A stretch of 64,000 nt of DNA from Halosimplex halophilum (GTDB taxonomy: Archaea > Halobacteriota > Halobacteria > Halobacteriales > Haloarculaceae). The notes beneath the pieces are model-generated. The model had not been told where the DNA came from. It made no database searches and was given only the letters and a program-made list of their open reading frames with translations. The stretch lies in NCBI RefSeq assembly GCF_004698125.1, contig NZ_SRHV01000005.1, positions 1-64,000 of the forward strand. The letters run 5' to 3'. Made by a program: the position numbers and the translations under genes. Numbering within the stretch: position 1 is the stretch's first letter; each line of letters starts with the position of its first letter. Of this stretch, positions 37,138 to 46,315 are shown one piece after another.

Positions 37138-38366
37138 GCGGGGGTGAACCGGATGCGAGCGGCACCCCGGCGACCGCACAGGACTGGTCGGCGCCCGAGC
37201 GCGAGGTGCGCGCGACCGCTCGCGCGTGTCTCGACTCCGGCGAGCCGGCGGTCCTGGCGACGGTCATCGCCGTCGACGGGCGGGCCTACCGGCGGCCGGG
37301 CGCGAAGATGGTCGTCGCGCCCGGTGGCGGCGAAGTCGGCGGTGCGGCCGGCGACGAACCGGCGGCCGACGCCGAGGCGGACCGCGACCCGGGCCCGGCG
37401 ACCGGCGCGGGCTCGGTGACCGCCGGCTGTCTCGCCGACTCGGTGGTCGAACTGGCGAGCGAGGCGCTGGCCGACGGGGAACCCCGCGTCGAGCGGTTCG
37501 ACCTCCGGGACGACGACGCGTGGGGGCTCGGCGTCGGCTGCGACGGCGTCGTCGACGTGCTGTTCGAACCGCTGGGCGAGCGCCACCGCCCGCTCGTGGC
37601 GTCCGCCGACGAACTGGACGGCGGCCGAACCGTCGCGGTCGCCGTCGAGAGTGGGGACGACCGGGTCGCAGTCGGCGACCGATGGATCGCAGAGGGGAGC
37701 GAGACGGGGGGCTCTGACGGTGACACTACCGCCCGCTCGCTCCCGCCGGAGGTGGCCGCGGGCGTTCCCGACGACGTGGACGGAACCGATTCGGTTCGAG
37801 TCGAAACGGAGGGCGGCGCGGTCCGGCTGTTCGTCGAGCGGGTACGGCCGGCGCCGCGACTGGTGGTGGTCGGGAGCAACGCCGACGTGCGGCCGGTGGT
37901 CGCCTCGGCGCGGGCGGCGGGCTTCCGGGTCGCCGTCGTCGGCTTCCGCGGCGGGCGCGCGACGGACGAGCGTTTCCCGCGGGCCGACCGGGTCGTTGCG
38001 ACCTCGCCGCGGGACCTGCGCGAGGCGGTCGACTTCGGGGCCGACGACTCCGTGGTGCTGATGACCCACAACTTCGTCGACGACCGCGTGGCGCTCGGGG
38101 AGCTACTGGCGACGCCGGTCGACTACGTGGGAGTGATGGGACCGACCGAGCGGTTCGACCGTCTGCGGGCGGCGCTGGGCGACGACGGCGTCGACGTGGA
38201 CGGGGACCGCGAGCGGATCTACGCGCCGGTCGGGCTGGACCTGGGCGGTTCGAGCCCCGCCCAGGTCGCCCACAGCATCGTGGCGGAGGTGCTGGCGGTC
38301 CGCAACGACCGGAGCGGCGGGCACCTCCGCGAAAACGACGGACCGATCCACGCTCGGGACGGCTGA
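37134..38366 (+). CDS. XdhC/CoxI family molybdenum-cofactor maturation protein
   Basis: A 410-aa accessory protein needed for insertion or sulfuration of the molybdenum cofactor in xanthine dehydrogenase-type enzymes. The N-terminal XdhC/CoxI segment has AVLATVIAVDGRAYRRPGAK and GAGSVTAGCLADSVV, then WGLGVGCDGVVDVLFEP. The C-terminal Rossmann domain has RLVVVGSNADVRPV and the conserved DYVGVMGPTERFDRL and PVGLDLGGSSPAQVAHSIV. Two acidic insertions lengthen it beyond typical bacterial XdhC. Its presence implies that a catalytic large subunit exists elsewhere in the genome. Confidence 0.9.
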   Translation: MSGGEPDASGTPATAQDWSAPEREVRATARACLDSGEPAVLATVIAVDGRAYRRPGAKMVVAPGGGEVGGAAGDEPAADAEADRDPGPATGAGSVTAGCLADSVVELASEALADGEPRVERFDLRDDDAWGLGVGCDGVVDVLFEPLGERHRPLVASADELDGGRTVAVAVESGDDRVAVGDRWIAEGSETGGSDGDTTARSLPPEVAAGVPDDVDGTDSVRVETEGGAVRLFVERVRPAPRLVVVGSNADVRPVVASARAAGFRVAVVGFRGGRATDERFPRADRVVATSPRDLREAVDFGADDSVVLMTHNFVDDRVALGELLATPVDYVGVMGPTERFDRLRAALGDDGVDVDGDRERIYAPVGLDLGGSSPAQVAHSIVAEVLAVRNDRSGGHLRENDGPIHARDG

Positions 38367-38411
38367 GCGGCCGCGAGTGGGACCGGATCGAGGGGTCGAC
38401 GGCCGACCGCG

Positions 38412-39194
38412 CTATCGGTTGTCCAGCCGCCAGTCTGGGATGGGGACCTGGCCGCCGTCGACGCGGAGTTCGTGGCCGTTGATGTAGTCCGCCGCGGGCG
38501 AGGCGAGGAACGTCACGCCGTTGGCGATGTCCTCGGGTTCGGCGAAGTGGCCCAGGGGGTTCAGGTCCTGGATCTGTTCGGAGACGGCCTCGGAGAAGCC
38601 CTCGGTCATGCGTGTGTTGACCCAGCCGGGGGCGACGGCGTTCACTCTGATACCCTCGTGGCCGAGTTCGAGCGCGAGGCTCTTGGTCAGGCCCAGGAGG
38701 CTCCACTTGCCCACGTCGTACTGGGGTGACTGGCCGACGGCGTTCTTCGTGTGGATCGAGGTGATGTTGACGATCTTGCCGTAGCCGTCCTCGATCATGC
38801 CGTCGACGACGGCGCGGGTGCAGTTGATCGACCCGAAGAGGTGGACCTCGATGTTCAGCCGGAAGTCGTCGTCGTAGTCCTCGTCGAGGAACGGACCCGC
38901 GTTCCCGACGCCGGCGTTGTTGACCAGGATGTCGACGCTCCCGAGTTCCTCGACGCCGTGTTCGACCATCGCCTCGACCTCGGCCTCGTCGGTCACGTCG
39001 GCGGCGACGCCGACGGCGTCGCTGTCGTCGTCGCGGTCGCGGATGGTCGCCGCGGTGTCTTTCGCCACGTCCTCGTCGAGGTCGTTGACGATCACGTCGG
39101 CGCCGTGGTCGGCGAGTTCGAGCGCGATGGCGCGGCCGTTGCCCCGGCCGCCGCCGGTCACGAGCGCGGTCTTGCCTGTCAGGTCGAGATCCAT
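38412..39194 (-). CDS. SDR family NAD(P)-dependent oxidoreductase
   Basis: A 260-aa classical short-chain dehydrogenase. It has TGGGRGNGRAIA (cofactor loop, residues about 12-23; the usual TGxxxGIG has Asn for Ile), NNAG (about 86-89), the catalytic Ser in NITSIH, and Tyr/Lys in YDVGK. VNAVAPGWVNT follows as in family members. The physiological substrate is unknown. ATG 39194 (MDLDLTGKTAL) gives the standard start. It converges on the XdhC gene with 45 nt between the stops. Confidence 0.93.
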   Translation of the reverse strand: MDLDLTGKTALVTGGGRGNGRAIALELADHGADVIVNDLDEDVAKDTAATIRDRDDDSDAVGVAADVTDEAEVEAMVEHGVEELGSVDILVNNAGVGNAGPFLDEDYDDDFRLNIEVHLFGSINCTRAVVDGMIEDGYGKIVNITSIHTKNAVGQSPQYDVGKWSLLGLTKSLALELGHEGIRVNAVAPGWVNTRMTEGFSEAVSEQIQDLNPLGHFAEPEDIANGVTFLASPAADYINGHELRVDGGQVPIPDWRLDNR

Positions 39195-39346
39195 ACCGCG
39201 CCGTTCGGACCCCTGCGTCTTCAAGCCCGGCGGTGGGGGAACGGCCCGCCGCCATCCGAACGGTTGTCGACTGCGGCCACAGCGGGTGTGGGTCGCGCTG
39301 ACGGGAGCCGCGGGTCTCCGCTCGCGCCGACGCCACGCTCGGAACG

Positions 39347-39352
39347 TTTTTT
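39347..39352 (+). promoter_or_regulatory. Probable TATA box of the PPC-domain gene
   Basis: The TTTTTT run inside GGAACGTTTTTTGTGG lies 25-30 nt before the ATG at 39377. Confidence 0.45.
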
Positions 39353-39376
39353 GTGGCCCCCGTCCGTCGTAGGCGT

Positions 39377-39799
39377 ATGGATTATCTCGAAGTCGAGGGC
39401 GCCCGGGAGTTCGTCGCCCGCCTGGAACACGGGGGCGACTGGCGGGCCCAGATCGAGGCGTTCGCCGCCGACGAGGGGGTCGACTCGGCGTTTTTCTTCG
39501 GCCTCGGCGCCGTGCAGGACGCCGAGATCCTCTACTACGACCAGGACGACGAGGAGTACTACCCCGAGACCTTCGACGAGCCGCTGGAGATGGCCGCCTG
39601 CGTCGGCAACGTCTCCGCGCTGGACGGCGAGCCGTTCGCCCACACCCACGCGGTCATGTCCCGCGCGGACGGGACGACGTTCGCGGGCCACCTCGACAGC
39701 GCGACCGTCTTCGCCGGGGAGCTGTACGTCCGCGAGTTCGACGCCGAGCTGGAGCGGGCCTTCGACGAGGAGACCGGGCTGGACCTGTGGCCGCTGTGA
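39377..39799 (+). CDS. PPC/DUF296 domain protein
   Basis: A 140-aa single-domain protein of the PPC (DUF296) family, in which trimers bind a metal through conserved His residues; eukaryotic relatives are AT-hook DNA-binding proteins. The conserved core is seen in FFFGLGAVQDAEILYYD and the His-rich FAHTHAVMSRADGT followed by FAGHL. There is no AT-hook here, so DNA binding should not be assumed. Its stop is 21 nt before polC, and the two may be co-transcribed. Confidence 0.88.
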   Translation: MDYLEVEGAREFVARLEHGGDWRAQIEAFAADEGVDSAFFFGLGAVQDAEILYYDQDDEEYYPETFDEPLEMAACVGNVSALDGEPFAHTHAVMSRADGTTFAGHLDSATVFAGELYVREFDAELERAFDEETGLDLWPL

Positions 39800-39820
39800 G
39801 ATGAGCCGGGAGACACGACG

Positions 39821-42800
39821 ATGAAACCGGAGGACGAACGCTACTTCGAGCGGCTCGAATCCGGGCTCGACGAGGCCTTCGACGTGGCCGAGCGGGCCCG
39901 CGAGCGCGGCGGCGACCCCACCGACAGCGTCGAGATCCCGGTCGCCCGCGACATGGCCGACCGCGTCGAGAACATCCTCGGCATCGACGGTGTCGCCGAG
40001 CGCGTCCGCGAACTCGAAGGGGAGATGAGCCGCGAGGAGGCCGCGCTGGAACTCGTCTCCGACTTCGTCGACGGCGAGGTCGGCGACTACGACTCCCGCG
40101 CGGGGAAGGTCGAAGGCGCCGTGCGAACGGCGGTCGCCCTGCTCACCGAGGGGGTCGTCGCTGCCCCCATCGAGGGGATCGATCGCGTCGAGATCCTCGA
40201 AAACGACGACGGCACGGAGTTCGTCAACGTCTACTACGCCGGCCCGATCCGCTCGGCCGGCGGGACCGCGCAGGCGCTGTCCGTGCTGGTCGCCGACTAC
40301 GCCCGTGCGATGCTCGACATCGACCAGTACAAGGCCCGCGACGACGAGATCGGCCGCTACGCCGAGGAGATCGACCTCTACGACAAGGAGACGGGCCTGC
40401 AGTACTCCCCGAAGGAGAAAGAGAGCAAGTTCATCGCCGAGCACATGCCGATCATGCTCGACGGGGAGGCCACCGGCGACGAGGAGGTGTCGGGCTACCG
40501 GGACCTCGAACGGGTCGACTCAAACTCCGCCCGCGGCGGGATGTGTCTCGTCATGGCCGAGGGGATCGCGCTGAAGGCCCCGAAGATCCAGCGCTACACC
40601 AGGAATCTCGACGAGGTCGACTGGCCGTGGCTGCAGGACCTCATCGACGGGACCATCGGGAAAGATGAGGGGAACGCCGACGACGGCGAAGACGAGGCAG
40701 AGGACGGCGAGGACGCTGACGCCGAGAGTGACGAAGACGGCGACGAACAGGCCGACGAGCCCGCGGGGCCGCCCCGTCCCGAGCCCTCGAAGAAGTTCCT
40801 CCGGGATCTGATCGCGGGCCGGCCGGTCTTCTCGCACCCGAGCGAGGCCGGGGGCTTCCGCCTGCGCTACGGCCGGGCGCGCAACCACGGCAACGCCACC
40901 GCCGGCGTCCACCCGGCGACGATGCACCTCGTCGACGACTTCCTCGCGACCGGGACCCAGATCAAGACCGAGCGGCCCGGCAAGGCAGCGGGGGTCGTCC
41001 CCGTCGACACCATCGAGGGCCCGACGGTTCGACTCGCCAACGGCGAGGTGCGGCGCATCGACGACCCCGAGGAGGCCCTCGAAGTTCGGAACGGCGTCGA
41101 GAAGGTGATCGATCTGGGCGAGTACCTCGTCAACTACGGCGAGTTCGTCGAGAACAACCACCCGCTGGCGCCCGCCTCCTACACCGTCGAGTGGTGGGCC
41201 CAGGAGTTCGACGACGCCGGCGCCGACGTGCAGGCGATGCGCGACTCCCTGGACGTGGACCTGGCCGATCCGAGCGCCGAGGAAGCCCTGGACTGGGTCG
41301 ACGAGTACGACGCGCCGCTGCACCCGAAGTACACCTACTGCTGGCACGACCTGTCCGTCGACGAAGTCTGTGCGCTGGCGGACGCCGTGGAACAGGGGCG
41401 AGTCGCGCAGACGGACGGCGCCGTCGTCCGCGACCCCGACGACTCCGACGACGGCGGGCGCGCGAGCGACGACGCCGCGACACAGCACGACGCCGCGGCC
41501 GACGGCCACGACCGCGACGCGGGCGCCGCGGCCGCGGGCGATCTGGTGATCCCCCGCTCGGAGACCGTGCGCGAGGCCGTCGAGCACCTCCTCGTCGAGC
41601 ACACCCAGACCGAGGACACCCTCGTCGTCCCCGACTGGCGCCCGCTCGCGCGGACGCTCGGGTTCGACGACTCCCTGGAGCGCGAGTGGACGCCCGACGA
41701 CCTCTCGGAACGGGCCCGCACCTACGGCGGCGGCGAGGCCAGCGACGCGCAACTGGACTCCTCCGCGGCCTCCACCGAGGACGGCGCCAACGCTATCCTC
41801 GCCGTCAACGAGATCGCGCCCTTCGACGTGCGCGAGCGGGCGCCCACCCGTATCGGCAACCGGATGGGCCGCCCCGAGAAGTCCGAGAAGCGCGACCTCT
41901 CGCCGGCGGTCCACACCCTCTTCCCGATCGGCGAGGCGGGCGGCTCCCAGCGGAAGGTCGGCGACGCCGCCGTCGCCGGCGACAGCTACGACGACTCCCA
42001 GGGCAAAGTCGAACTCGAAGTCGGCCGCCAGGAGTGTACGGAGTGCGGCGAGCGGACGTACAAACCGCGCTGTCCCGACTGCGGCGGCGTCTGCGAGGCC
42101 GTCTACGTCTGCCCCGACTGCGACCACGAGGTCGAACCCGACGAGTCCGGGCGCGCGGAGTGTAGCCGCTGCGAGACGCTCGCTCGCCCCACCCAGACGA
42201 AGGTGGTCGACGTGAACGAGGAGTTCAAGTCGGCGCTGGCGAACCTCAACGAGCGTCCCACCGCCTACGACGCGCTGAAGGCGGTCAAGGGGCTCTCCTC
42301 CGAGCAGAAGACGCCCGAGCCCATGGAGAAGGGGATCCTCCGGGCGAAACACGGCGTCTCGGCGTTCAAGGACGGCACCGTCCGCTACGACATGACCGAC
42401 CTGCCCGTCACGGCCGTCCGTCCCTCCGAACTCGACGTGACCGCCGAGGCGTTCCGGGCGCTCGGGTACCAGGCGGACATCCACGGCCAGCCCCTCCAGC
42501 ACGACGACCAGCTCGTCGAGCTGAACGTCCAGGACGTGGTGCTCTCGGAGGGCGCCGCCGAGCACATGCTCAAGACCGCCGACTTCGTCGACGACCTGCT
42601 GGAATCGTACTACGGCCTCGAACCGTTCTACGAACTGGAGGAACGCGACGACCTCGTTGGGGAACTGGTCTTCGGGATGGCGCCACACACCAGCGCGGCG
42701 ACCGTCGGCCGTATTGTCGGATTCACGACAGCAGCAGTCGGGTACGCTCACCCCTATTTCCACGCCGCGAAACGCCGGAACTGCTTCCACCCGGACACGA

Positions 42801-45085
42801 AAGTCTGGTACGAGGACGAGGACGGCGCGCTCAACCACGAGTCGATCGAGGCTCTAGTCGAGGGATATCTCGACCCCGAAACTGCCGAACGCGACGAATT
42901 CGGGACGCTCGTGGACGACCTCGACCATCTCGGCGGTGAGCTCTCCGTTCCCTCCTTCGACAACGGCGGTTCGCAGTCCACACAGCCAGTAGAGGCGCTC
43001 AGCAAGCATCCAGCACCGGACCACCTCGTCGAAGTCCGGACCGAGTCCGGTCGAGAGCTAACGGTGACGCCCGACCACGATGTCCACATCTACGATCAGG
43101 ACCTCGGCCGGATGGTCTCCGTGCCCGCGGGGAAACTCGACGAGTCCGATTGTCTCGTCACACCGAAACACCTCGACAGCACCGATCCGGGCGACGAGCC
43201 GAAACGGTTCGACCTCCTCGAAGTATTCATCGAGTCCGACGTTGTCGACGACGACCGGTTGATGGTCAAAGGGCTGGACAAGGACCGCCTGTACGACCGC
43301 TTCCAACGCCGCCTCGCCGACGAGTGGGAGGGCCGTTTCTACCCGCTCCAGAGCACGGCCGACTATCTTGGACTCACGAAAAAGACGCTGAGCAACTACC
43401 TCTATCGGGAGAGCATCCCGGTCGCGTTGCTGAGTCGCTTCTTCGACTCGACGGCCGACCTGCTCGCGTTCGTTCCGGACGGCGCGACACTCGGCGTCAA
43501 ACGCGACGGGACGGAGATCGACCGGTACGTCACTCTCGACGAGCGTGTCGCGACGCTTCTGGGGTACTACGCCGCCGAGGGATTCGCTCGGGTTCAGGAC
43601 ACTCCCAAGGGGAAGATCCACCAGACGACAGTCTGTGGCACGGACGACGAGGCGCGGGAGTTCTTCCTCGACGTACTGTCGGAGGAGTTCGGCGTCGACC
43701 CGTACGCCGAGAACCACGCGAAGATCACCGTCTCGGGCCGATTGCTCCGGGGGTTCTTCGATACCGTGCTGGACGCTGGCTGTTTCGCCCATTCCAAGCG
43801 GGTCCCGCAGTGTATCTTCGACTCGCCCGACCGGATTGTCGGCGCCTACCTCGCTGGATACTTCAGTGGCGACGGCACCGCCGACGGACAGGCCCCTCGC
43901 GTTTCGGCGACGACAGTGAGTCCGGAACTCAAGTCCGATCTGCTCGCGTTGCTGACCCGACTGGGAATCACCGCGACGGTCAACCACACGGAACCGGTGG
44001 CGCTCTCCGACGCGTTCCCGGAGTTCTACGACGAAGGCGACGAGTCGCGCTCGCGCCACAGCTACGAGATAACCGTCTCCCGGGACGACGCAGTTCGGTT
44101 CGCCGACCGCGTCGGGTTCCACCTCTCCGAGAAGGACGACCGCCTCCGCAGACAGGTCGGCGAACGCGAATCCACCGGCCGCCACGCGTATGTCTTCGAC
44201 GGTGGGGCCAGCGAGTACCACCTCGATCCGGTCCAGGCGGTTTCGTACGTCGAATCCGACACCGAGCACGTTTACTGTCTCACCGTCGCGGAGAACCACT
44301 CGCTCGTCGCGGGAGACCTATCGGTCAAGCAATGTGACGGCGACGAAGACTGCGTGATGCTTCTGATGGACGGGCTGCTCAACTTCTCGAAGCAGTTCCT
44401 GCCGGACCAGCGCGGCGGCCAGATGGACGCGCCGCTGGTCATGTCCTCGCGGATCGACCCGGCGGAGATCGACGACGAGGCCCACAACGTCGACATCATG
44501 CGGGAGTACCCACGGGAGTTCTACGAGGCGACCCGCGAACTCGCGGACCCCGAGGACGTGGAGGACGTGATGACCATCGCTGAGGAGACGCTGGGCACCG
44601 ACGAGGAGTACACCGGTTTCGACCACACCCACGACACGACGAACATCGCCGCGGGGCCGGACCTCTCGGCGTACAAGACGCTGGGGTCGATGGAGGAGAA
44701 GATGGACGCCCAGCTGGATCTGTCGCGGAAGATCCGTGCGGTCGACGAGACGGACGTGGCCGAGCGGATCATCGAGTACCACTTCCTGCCGGACCTCATC
44801 GGGAACCTGCGGGCCTTTTCCCGGCAGGACGTGCGCTGTCTGGACTGCGGCGAGAAGTACCGGCGGATGCCCCTGACCGGCGACTGCCGGGAGTGCGGCG
44901 GCCAGGTCAACCTCACCGTCCACGAGGGGTCGGTCAACAAGTACATCGAGACGGCGACCCGCGTCGCCGAGGAGTTCGGCTGCCGCACCTACACGAAACA
45001 GCGGCTCGAAGTGCTCGAACGGTCGATCAACCGCGTCTTCGAGGACGACACCAACAAGCAGTCCGGCATCGCCGACTTCATGTGA
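39821..45085 (+). CDS. polC: DNA polymerase D large subunit DP2 with one intein
   Basis: The catalytic subunit of the archaeal replicative polymerase PolD. The precursor is 1754 aa; removing the 517-aa intein (residues 988-1504) leaves an extein of 1237 aa, normal for DP2. The catalytic DGD motif is in RRN/CDGDEDCVMLLMDG, and the intein is inserted directly before it. Zinc sites are CTECGERTYKPRCPDCGG (about residue 738) with two further Cys pairs, and CLDCG...DCRECGG (about 1673-1690). Acidic low-complexity insertions lie near residues 285-320 and 530-570. The small subunit DP1 is not in the window. Repeat copy C begins immediately after the stop. Confidence 0.96.
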   Translation: MKPEDERYFERLESGLDEAFDVAERARERGGDPTDSVEIPVARDMADRVENILGIDGVAERVRELEGEMSREEAALELVSDFVDGEVGDYDSRAGKVEGAVRTAVALLTEGVVAAPIEGIDRVEILENDDGTEFVNVYYAGPIRSAGGTAQALSVLVADYARAMLDIDQYKARDDEIGRYAEEIDLYDKETGLQYSPKEKESKFIAEHMPIMLDGEATGDEEVSGYRDLERVDSNSARGGMCLVMAEGIALKAPKIQRYTRNLDEVDWPWLQDLIDGTIGKDEGNADDGEDEAEDGEDADAESDEDGDEQADEPAGPPRPEPSKKFLRDLIAGRPVFSHPSEAGGFRLRYGRARNHGNATAGVHPATMHLVDDFLATGTQIKTERPGKAAGVVPVDTIEGPTVRLANGEVRRIDDPEEALEVRNGVEKVIDLGEYLVNYGEFVENNHPLAPASYTVEWWAQEFDDAGADVQAMRDSLDVDLADPSAEEALDWVDEYDAPLHPKYTYCWHDLSVDEVCALADAVEQGRVAQTDGAVVRDPDDSDDGGRASDDAATQHDAAADGHDRDAGAAAAGDLVIPRSETVREAVEHLLVEHTQTEDTLVVPDWRPLARTLGFDDSLEREWTPDDLSERARTYGGGEASDAQLDSSAASTEDGANAILAVNEIAPFDVRERAPTRIGNRMGRPEKSEKRDLSPAVHTLFPIGEAGGSQRKVGDAAVAGDSYDDSQGKVELEVGRQECTECGERTYKPRCPDCGGVCEAVYVCPDCDHEVEPDESGRAECSRCETLARPTQTKVVDVNEEFKSALANLNERPTAYDALKAVKGLSSEQKTPEPMEKGILRAKHGVSAFKDGTVRYDMTDLPVTAVRPSELDVTAEAFRALGYQADIHGQPLQHDDQLVELNVQDVVLSEGAAEHMLKTADFVDDLLESYYGLEPFYELEERDDLVGELVFGMAPHTSAATVGRIVGFTTAAVGYAHPYFHAAKRRNCFHPDTKVWYEDEDGALNHESIEALVEGYLDPETAERDEFGTLVDDLDHLGGELSVPSFDNGGSQSTQPVEALSKHPAPDHLVEVRTESGRELTVTPDHDVHIYDQDLGRMVSVPAGKLDESDCLVTPKHLDSTDPGDEPKRFDLLEVFIESDVVDDDRLMVKGLDKDRLYDRFQRRLADEWEGRFYPLQSTADYLGLTKKTLSNYLYRESIPVALLSRFFDSTADLLAFVPDGATLGVKRDGTEIDRYVTLDERVATLLGYYAAEGFARVQDTPKGKIHQTTVCGTDDEAREFFLDVLSEEFGVDPYAENHAKITVSGRLLRGFFDTVLDAGCFAHSKRVPQCIFDSPDRIVGAYLAGYFSGDGTADGQAPRVSATTVSPELKSDLLALLTRLGITATVNHTEPVALSDAFPEFYDEGDESRSRHSYEITVSRDDAVRFADRVGFHLSEKDDRLRRQVGERESTGRHAYVFDGGASEYHLDPVQAVSYVESDTEHVYCLTVAENHSLVAGDLSVKQCDGDEDCVMLLMDGLLNFSKQFLPDQRGGQMDAPLVMSSRIDPAEIDDEAHNVDIMREYPREFYEATRELADPEDVEDVMTIAEETLGTDEEYTGFDHTHDTTNIAAGPDLSAYKTLGSMEEKMDAQLDLSRKIRAVDETDVAERIIEYHFLPDLIGNLRAFSRQDVRCLDCGEKYRRMPLTGDCRECGGQVNLTVHEGSVNKYIETATRVAEEFGCRTYTKQRLEVLERSINRVFEDDTNKQSGIADFM
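42782..44332 (+). mobile_element. PolC intein with LAGLIDADG homing endonuclease
   Basis: A 517-residue in-frame intein. Block A begins at Cys988 (CFHPDTKVW) and block B is LTVTPDHDVHIYD. The two LAGLIDADG motifs of a DOD endonuclease are LLGYYAAEG and LAGYFSGDG, each with an acidic residue in place. Block F is VYCLTVAENHSLVAG. The C-terminal junction is SVKQ/CDGD, so the last intein residue is Gln and the +1 extein residue is Cys. The sequence is visibly less GC-rich than the flanking extein (for example near 42960-43010 and 43600-43630), consistent with horizontal arrival. Confidence 0.93.
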
Positions 45086-45425
45086 GCGGTTGCGGTGCGG
45101 TCGGCGCGTGCTGTCGCGCGCGTTCATGCGCGCGACCGTAGCCGCGCGAGGGATTCACGACTCGTGTGTCGCGAATCGGCTGGGGAGGCTCGTGGCTGTC
45201 TGCGGTGCTGTGCAGGGCAGTCGCGGTGCCGTGCTGTGCAGTTGCGGTCCCTGGCGGACTGAACGGGCGAGGCGCGCTCGCGCTTGTGTAGTCGCCTGAG
45301 CGGGCCACTATCCGCGCGGGCGGTGCAGAGAGCGCGGATATCCCGCTCAGCGACCGCGAGCGCGCCGAGAGCTTTCATCGCTTGTTGTCCCCTGCGGTAC
45401 CGTCGCCAGCTAGCGTGCGAATCGA
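45086..45425 (+). repeat. Structured intergenic repeat, copy C (full, forward orientation)
   Basis: It starts at the base after the polC stop. The conserved CGAATCGGCTGGGGAGGC block is within 45172-45196, followed by a GCGGT-rich tract and GGTCCCTGGCGGACTGAA. Outer arms are 45260-45282 and 45355-45377. Inner arms are CTGAGCGGG/CCCGCTCAG at 45296-45304 and 45342-45350, and ATCCGCGC/GCGCGGAT at 45310-45317 and 45332-45339, with a 14-nt loop. Only one complete right-arm unit is present. It lies between convergent genes. Confidence 0.85.
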
Positions 45426-45451
45426 GAACGAAACAGCACAGACGACCCGCG

Positions 45452-46171
45452 CTACAGCTCCACGGTATCGAGCGAGTCCGAGATCTCCGAGACGTGCTCA
45501 TTGAAGGCGTCGACGAAGCCGGAGAAGTCGTCGGCGTGGGCGCGCAGGTCCTTCGGGGCGGGCGGCTGGTACTGCGAGAGCAGGTAGACGCCGCCCTCGC
45601 CGCCGACGCGGAGGTAGCTGGCCCGGCCCTCCTCCCACTTGAGTTCCCAGCGCGAACTCCCCACGCGGGCCGAGAACGTGCCGTAGTCGTTGCCCTCGAC
45701 GCGGTTGAGCTGCTGGGCCATCTGATCGCAGGCCTCGCGCATCCGCGAGAGGATGCGCTCGCGCGCTTCGACCACGGAATCGACGGACTCGATCGCGGGC
45801 AGGTCGTCGGCGGCGTCGTCGAGGACGCCGTCGAGCGACCGGACGTAGTCGTTGAACGACTCGACGAAGGCGTCGTAGTCGGTCATCGCGGCGGCGAGGT
45901 CCTCCGGTTCGGGCGGCTGCTGGGTGGAGACGACGTAGGTGTCGGCGCCCCGCCCCTCGAAGCGGAGGTACTGCACGTCGCCGCCCTCGTACTTGAGCGT
46001 CCAGGTGCCCCGGTCGGTGTCGAACGCCCGCTGACCGTAGTCGCCGCCCTGAATGCGGGCGAGTTCGCGCGCGATCCGGCCGGCGTGGTCGGTGACTTCG
46101 GCGACCACCTCGTCCCGGCGGTCGGCGGCCGCGTCGGCGCCGACGACGTCCGCGTCGAGCCCTGCTGTCAT
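45452..46171 (-). CDS. Protein with two tandem copies of an uncharacterised about 100-aa domain
   Basis: A 239-aa soluble acidic protein in which the second half repeats the first. Compare GDYGQRAF...WTLKYEGG...YLRFEG...[11 protein letters not shown] with NDYGTFSA...WELKWEEG...YLRVGG...[11 protein letters not shown]; each unit ends in a helix ([32 protein letters not shown]). The mix of strands and flanking helices suggests a small alpha/beta fold, possibly profilin-like, but I cannot name the family. ATG 46171 is used; an in-frame ATG at 46198 adds nine residues. Confidence 0.75.
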   Translation of the reverse strand: MTAGLDADVVGADAAADRRDEVVAEVTDHAGRIARELARIQGGDYGQRAFDTDRGTWTLKYEGGDVQYLRFEGRGADTYVVSTQQPPEPEDLAAAMTDYDAFVESFNDYVRSLDGVLDDAADDLPAIESVDSVVEARERILSRMREACDQMAQQLNRVEGNDYGTFSARVGSSRWELKWEEGRASYLRVGGEGGVYLLSQYQPPAPKDLRAHADDFSGFVDAFNEHVSEISDSLDTVEL

Positions 46172-46315
46172 CGACGGATCCACGAGCGGGAGCGGCATAA
46201 CACCCGCGTTCCCGCCCGCCTGTGCCGGAGGTTGCGGGCGACACGTCGCGGACGGACCGCCGTCTCGTCGCACCGTATCGACACCTACTTTCGCGCCTGG
46301 GGCCGACGAACGGGC

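Noticed and set aside
42782-44332. The polC insertion as a normal domain extension
   Set aside because: It starts with Cys, ends before Cys, carries blocks A, B and F and two LAGLIDADG motifs, and removing it restores the continuous RRNCDGDED motif, so it is an intein.
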